A DNA stretch of 34,555 nt from a virus: IMG/VR virus record IMGVR_UViG_3300019093_000034, positions 1 through 34,555 of that record; one strand, written 5' to 3'. Both the position numbers and the translations under genes were made by a program. Below the pieces are notes generated by a model. It saw only the letters and a program-made list of their open reading frames with translations, made no database searches and was not told the DNA's origin. Below, piece by piece: positions 30,772 through 34,555 of this stretch (position 1 is its first letter; each line of letters begins with the position of its first letter).

Positions 30772-31815
30772 ATGCAAAATTTGCCAATCTATTTATATGA
30801 CAATCAACTGGACGTAATATTAGATTTGGATGCTAATACACCCGGAGTCTATCAAATAATGTATCAACGAGATCTCAACATTCAAAAAGGTGTTAAAAAC
30901 CAAATACGTATACAGTTTAAAAACAGCGATCAGAAAAAAATCTCTGTATCGAATACTGCTACCTATGTATTCAGCATGTTTGATGCTGTTAACCGTAGGC
31001 TGCTCATAGAAAAACCATTAACCATTCTTGATGACAGTCAAACTCTATACACCAGCGCCACACAAGCAGATATTGGTACGGTATTGAGTTTTAATGATAC
31101 ATCTGTTTTAAACATCGGACAAACTGTTACTGGATATGGAATCGCTGCCAATACAGCAATCGTAGGTATTACTACCACAACCGTTACTCTTAACCACAGC
31201 AGTATTTTTCCTGTGTCTTCGGCAACTGGTCTAACGGTTTGTACACCGAGACTAAAAGGCATAGGGGAATTGTTTCTTACTGAAAGCGATACCATGGATC
31301 TTGATATTAGCGAATATCAATTCACTGTAAAATATCAAGATCCTGTAGACGGGACTTATCTTCCTGCTTATGCCAATACCTATTACTCTGTGGCAGGAAC
31401 TTTACGAGTTTTACAAGACATGTATCCTGTCCTACAGCCCAGTCAAGAGATAGTGTCCTTTAAATCCAGTTTCAATGCTAGCAGCAATCTCTATGAGCAC
31501 AAAAGTGGAAACGTTTACGCCCATCCAGAATTCAACAGCAATACCGGACTACACACAGTTGCCATGTATATGACTGGGTATCGCGGAACTGTTTATATAC
31601 AGGGCACACTGGACAATAGCCCGGCTAGTTTTGGTAGATATGCCACTGTAGCCACTAGAACTTATAACGGATATACAGGTGTTGATTATGTTAACTTCAA
31701 CGGCGTGTACACCTATGTTCGTATCATGTATGTACCTGCGGTTGCTCCTGCCGAATCGACCAACAACAATCCTGCTTTCTTCGGAAGTTTTGACAAAGTC
31801 CTGTATAGATGCTAA
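30772..31815 (+). CDS. Virion structural protein, putative baseplate or tail component (347 aa)
   Basis: The product begins MQNLPIYLYDNQLDVILDLD and PGVYQIMYQRDLNIQKGVKNQIRIQFKNSDQKKI, typical beta-rich phage structural sequence. Then GYGIAANTAIVGITTTTVTLN (a repeat type frequent in tail proteins), and a C-terminal half with many Tyr and Gly residues (GTVYIQGTLDNSPASFGRY, VYTYVRIMYVPA). A late promoter just upstream supports a virion role. It lies isolated between replication genes, with primase starting 8 bases after its stop. Exact place in the particle unknown. Confidence 0.7.
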   Translation: MQNLPIYLYDNQLDVILDLDANTPGVYQIMYQRDLNIQKGVKNQIRIQFKNSDQKKISVSNTATYVFSMFDAVNRRLLIEKPLTILDDSQTLYTSATQADIGTVLSFNDTSVLNIGQTVTGYGIAANTAIVGITTTTVTLNHSSIFPVSSATGLTVCTPRLKGIGELFLTESDTMDLDISEYQFTVKYQDPVDGTYLPAYANTYYSVAGTLRVLQDMYPVLQPSQEIVSFKSSFNASSNLYEHKSGNVYAHPEFNSNTGLHTVAMYMTGYRGTVYIQGTLDNSPASFGRYATVATRTYNGYTGVDYVNFNGVYTYVRIMYVPAVAPAESTNNNPAFFGSFDKVLYRC

Positions 31816-31823
31816 AATAGCAT

Positions 31824-32819
31824 GTGGACTTCTCAAATACAATATTATCTCTAATACCAGGTCGTCGTAAAACCACGCCCAGTGGGTGGATCAGTTTTGA
31901 CGCTGTTTGCTGCCACCATAGAGGACAGGCAGCAGATACTCGCAGCCGAGGCGGTATATTGACCACAGCAGAGAGCGGGTTCCAATATCACTGCTTCAAC
32001 TGCGGATTCAAAGCCGGATGGAGCCCAGGACGATTGCTCAGTGCCAATACCAAGCGACTTTGCCAATGGCTAGGTATGAGTGCTGATGAAATCAGCAAAT
32101 TGAATTTTGAACTGATGCGTCAACAGCAAAACGCTACACCTGTGCTGAAAAGCCTGGCTAATCTCACATTAGAAGATCGAGAATTACCCAAGGATACTCG
32201 AACACTGAAAGAATGGGCACAGGCAGATCTTGAAGAGTCTGTGATAAAAATGTTTGAGTATTTGGTCATGAGAGGTATGAACATAGATTGGTATCCTTGG
32301 ATGTGGTCTCCCGCTGATGGATACAGGGATAGACTGATTATACCATTCTACCACGAAAAAAGAACAGTGGGGTTTACTGCTCGTAAAATTACACCAGGTA
32401 AACCCAAATACCTAAATGTCAGTCAACCTGGATATGTTTTTAATCTCGACGCACAAACTGCCAACTATGACAGAAAATACTGTATAGTTGTTGAAGGACA
32501 ATTTGATGCTGTTGCTGTGGACGGTGTGGCCATAATGACCAACGAAGTCGGCAAAAATCAAGCGGCGAGAATCACTGCGTTAAATAGAGACACCATTGTT
32601 GTGCCCGATAGAGATGCCGCAGGTGCTGCCATGATTCAATCCGCGTTGGATCATGGGTGGTCAGTCAGTATGCCACCTTGGGAGGCTCATATTAAAGATG
32701 TTGCTGATGCTGTATGTCAATACGGCAGACTCTACACAATGGCCACCATATTACACTATAGAGAAACCAACCCTATTAAAATTCAACTACTACATAAGAA
32801 ACTGTCTAATGCTAACTAA
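31824..32819 (+). CDS. gp61: DNA primase gp61-like
   Basis: GTG start (31824) 8 bases after the previous stop; the overlapping ATG at 31822 is out of frame. N-terminal zinc module with CCHH (29-32) and CFNC (57-60). A TOPRIM core carries VVEGQFDAVA (Glu224) and VVPDRDAAGAAM (Asp262, Asp264), with RLIIPFYHEKRTVGFTARKI before it. This is the gp61/DnaG-type primase layout, 331 aa (T4 gp61 342 aa). It makes RNA primers with helicase gp41. It overlaps gp41 by 11 bases. Confidence 0.93.
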   Translation: MDFSNTILSLIPGRRKTTPSGWISFDAVCCHHRGQAADTRSRGGILTTAESGFQYHCFNCGFKAGWSPGRLLSANTKRLCQWLGMSADEISKLNFELMRQQQNATPVLKSLANLTLEDRELPKDTRTLKEWAQADLEESVIKMFEYLVMRGMNIDWYPWMWSPADGYRDRLIIPFYHEKRTVGFTARKITPGKPKYLNVSQPGYVFNLDAQTANYDRKYCIVVEGQFDAVAVDGVAIMTNEVGKNQAARITALNRDTIVVPDRDAAGAAMIQSALDHGWSVSMPPWEAHIKDVADAVCQYGRLYTMATILHYRETNPIKIQLLHKKLSNAN

Positions 32820-34257
32820 AACACTCAAGCCCAACTATAATTTTGATGTACAGAAAGAATTTCTGGAACTGTTTTTAGGTGATGCTGAAACTTTCATGCG
32901 TTGTCAAAATATCTTTGACTCGGCAAACTTTGATCAGAAATTACACCAGGCTGCTGAATTTATTAATTTGTATGTGGACAACTACCGAGTCATGCCCACA
33001 GTATCTATTGTGAATGCCAACTGCGGAACTGATTTCAAAGCAGCCAGTGTAGCCAAAGAAAACTATGAATGGCTGATGGATCACTTTGAACAGTTTAGTA
33101 GACACAGAGCACTGGAGCGGGCCATTTTGTCCAGTGCCGATTTGTTAGAAAAAGGTGATTATGGTCCTGTGGAAAAACTGATCAAAGACGCTATCCAGAT
33201 CAGTTTGAACAAGGACATGGGCACTGATTACTTTGAAGATCCTAGAGAACGACTGACTAAACTCAAAGATGGTAATGGACAGGTCAGCACTGGTTGGCCT
33301 ACTATGGACAAAAAACTCTATGGCGGATTCAATCGTGGAGAACTGAATATTTTCTGTGCGGGATCAGGTGGCGGTAAAAGTTTGTTCCTGGCCAACCTTG
33401 GAGTGAATTGGGCACTGTCTGGACTCAATGTGTTGTATCTAACTTTCGAACTTAGCGAAGGGCTGGTCAGTATGCGACTGGATAGTATGACCACAGGCAT
33501 CAGCACTAGAGAGATTTTTAAGAACATTGATGATGTTGAACTCAAGGTCAAAATGGTAGGAAAACGTGCTGGAAACCTACAAGTCAAGTATATGCCCAGT
33601 GGAAAAAATTGCAACGATATTCGCGCCTATTTGAAAGAATATCAGGTGAAAAAAGGTGTAAAACCCGACGTATTGTTAATAGATTACTTGGATTTGATGA
33701 TGCCTTTAAGTGTGAAGGTCTCGCCCAGTGATTTGTTTGTTAAAGACAAATATGTGTCGGAAGAGATTCGTAACTTGGCCATGGAGACACAATGTGTCAC
33801 AGTCACAGCCAGTCAGTTGAATAGATCGGCAGTAGAAGAGATTGAATTTGATCACAGCCATATTAGCGGTGGACTCAGTAAGATCATGACAGCAGACAAT
33901 GTGATTGGTATTTTTACCAGTCGTGCCATGAAAGAACGCGGCCGCTATCAAATACAGTTTATGAAAACTCGTAGCAGCAGTGGTGTGGGTCAAAAGGTAG
34001 ATTTGGAATTCAACTTGGATACACTGAGGATCACTGACCTAGGTGAAGAAGCTAGCGAGCCTAGTTTTCGAGAACAACAGGCTACCAGTGTAATCAACAA
34101 TCTCAAACGAACCAGTGTGGTTACCACTGCCAGTGGAGGATCGGATGATGTTGATCCCACAGTGGGAATAGGATTCCGCAAACCGGTCGCTAAGGCATCG
34201 GCACAGGCTCCGCTGATTCGTTCTATGATGACCAAGTTAAATCCCGAGAAGGATTAG
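32809..34257 (+). CDS. gp41: Replicative DNA helicase gp41-like (DnaB family)
   Basis: Start ATG 32809, inside the end of the primase gene; an earlier in-frame start would lie entirely in primase. 482 aa. The N-terminal helical domain is followed by STGWPTMDKKLYGGFNRGELNIFCAGSGGGKSLF with Walker A at 184-191, LYLTFELSEG, VLLIDYLDLMMP (Walker B), VTASQLNRSA and HISGGLSKIMTADNVIGIF, then RSSSGVGQKVDLEFN. This is the hexameric 5'-3' helicase that unwinds the fork and supports primase. Gly-Gly-Ser-rich tail at the end. Confidence 0.95.
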   Translation: MLTKTLKPNYNFDVQKEFLELFLGDAETFMRCQNIFDSANFDQKLHQAAEFINLYVDNYRVMPTVSIVNANCGTDFKAASVAKENYEWLMDHFEQFSRHRALERAILSSADLLEKGDYGPVEKLIKDAIQISLNKDMGTDYFEDPRERLTKLKDGNGQVSTGWPTMDKKLYGGFNRGELNIFCAGSGGGKSLFLANLGVNWALSGLNVLYLTFELSEGLVSMRLDSMTTGISTREIFKNIDDVELKVKMVGKRAGNLQVKYMPSGKNCNDIRAYLKEYQVKKGVKPDVLLIDYLDLMMPLSVKVSPSDLFVKDKYVSEEIRNLAMETQCVTVTASQLNRSAVEEIEFDHSHISGGLSKIMTADNVIGIFTSRAMKERGRYQIQFMKTRSSSGVGQKVDLEFNLDTLRITDLGEEASEPSFREQQATSVINNLKRTSVVTTASGGSDDVDPTVGIGFRKPVAKASAQAPLIRSMMTKLNPEKD

Positions 34258-34266
34258 ATGTAAAAT

Positions 34267-34555
34267 TTACCAACTGATTGTATCAGAGCCGCCGGTGAAT
34301 TTATAAACACGGTATCCACTGCGAGTGGTTGTGTCAACTGTGTAGGTCAATCCGCCACTTATTGTTGTGATTGGAGCATAAGAACTAGGATAGGCAATAA
34401 TAACTACTCCATCTGCACCGGAACCGGCACTATATAATATGTCTTCAGAATCTGTAGCAGCCATACCACCTCCACCGGAACCGGTATTAGGTGTTCCATT
34501 ACTGCCTGCACCCGAGTTAACTCCATAACTACCCCCTGCACCACCTATACTAGAC
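34267..34555 (-). CDS. C-terminal end of glycine-rich tail fibre-like protein (partial)
   Basis: Open on the minus strand to the edge of the window, so the gene begins outside. The visible end has SSIGGAGGSYGVNSG, GGGGMAATD, GADGVVIIAYPSSYAPI and TYTVDTTTRSGYRVYKFTGGSDTISW. GxGVVIIAYP...YRVYKFTxGxxTI is the typical closing beta unit of Gly-rich fibre or adhesin proteins of cyanophages. It is convergent with gp41, nine bases apart. Likely host recognition; an internal ATG at 34464 is not the true start. Confidence 0.8.
   Translation of the reverse strand, partial: SSIGGAGGSYGVNSGAGSNGTPNTGSGGGGMAATDSEDILYSAGSGADGVVIIAYPSSYAPITTISGGLTYTVDTTTRSGYRVYKFTGGSDTISW

Overview
The window is a segment of a contractile-tailed, T4-like marine bacteriophage (cyanophage or pelagiphage relative, probably uncultured). 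The call rests on a near-continuous set of T4-type genes recognised by motif: neck gp13, gp14 and gp15; sheath gp18 and tube gp19; gp4; terminase gp16 and gp17; ssDNA-binding gp32; UvsX, UvsY and UvsW; primase gp61 and helicase gp41. Further support comes from octamers matching the T4 late promoter TATAAATA. Genes are packed with ATGA or short overlaps. I see no tRNA, CRISPR array or insertion sequence, and no gene-free stretch longer than about 130 bases.

Layout. 1-3393 (+): end of a large collagen-like tail fibre with an S74 self-cleaving chaperone, a 65-aa virion-like protein, an unknown protein and a GT-A-like glycosyltransferase. 3390-6416 (-): Nudix hydrolase, gp15 and gp14, read from a promoter back-to-back with that of gp13. 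6460-8239: gp13, dNMP kinase, and an antisense zinc/HNH-like protein. 8338-19950 (+): sheath (interrupted by an in-frame TGA), tube, a second tube-like protein, gp4, small terminase, two unknown proteins, large terminase and a 654-aa unknown protein, with two strong internal terminators and one at the end. 20081-26914 (+): recombination and replication block (gp32, uvsX, uvsY-like, a HARP-like protein, uvsW, small conserved proteins, a probable gp62-like clamp-loader subunit). 26907-30385 (+): zinc-finger protein, cupin, three ADP-heptose genes and a very small DnaE-like protein. 30366-34555: an antisense unknown protein, a structural protein, primase, helicase, and the end of a glycine-rich fibre on the minus strand.

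How they work together. gp13, gp14 and gp15 join head to tail; gp18 and gp19 form the contractile tail; gp16 and gp17 package DNA, and gp4 completes the head. gp32 with UvsX, UvsY and UvsW supports recombination-dependent replication, with gp61 and gp41 as primosome. HldA-, HldC- and HldD-like enzymes would finish ADP-L-glycero-D-manno-heptose from heptose 7-phosphate, presumably for surface sugar or another glycosylation.

Most notable: (i) a TGA exactly where the sheath family has a conserved glycine, followed by a GC-rich hairpin; (ii) five late promoters placed 4-5 bases before ATG, predicting leaderless late mRNAs; (iii) a 188-aa protein that keeps the three catalytic-Asp motifs of C-family DNA polymerases; (iv) gp14 apparently starting at ATT; (v) a HARP-like protein overlapping UvsW. 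All functional calls come from reading the sequence and recall of families; no search was run.
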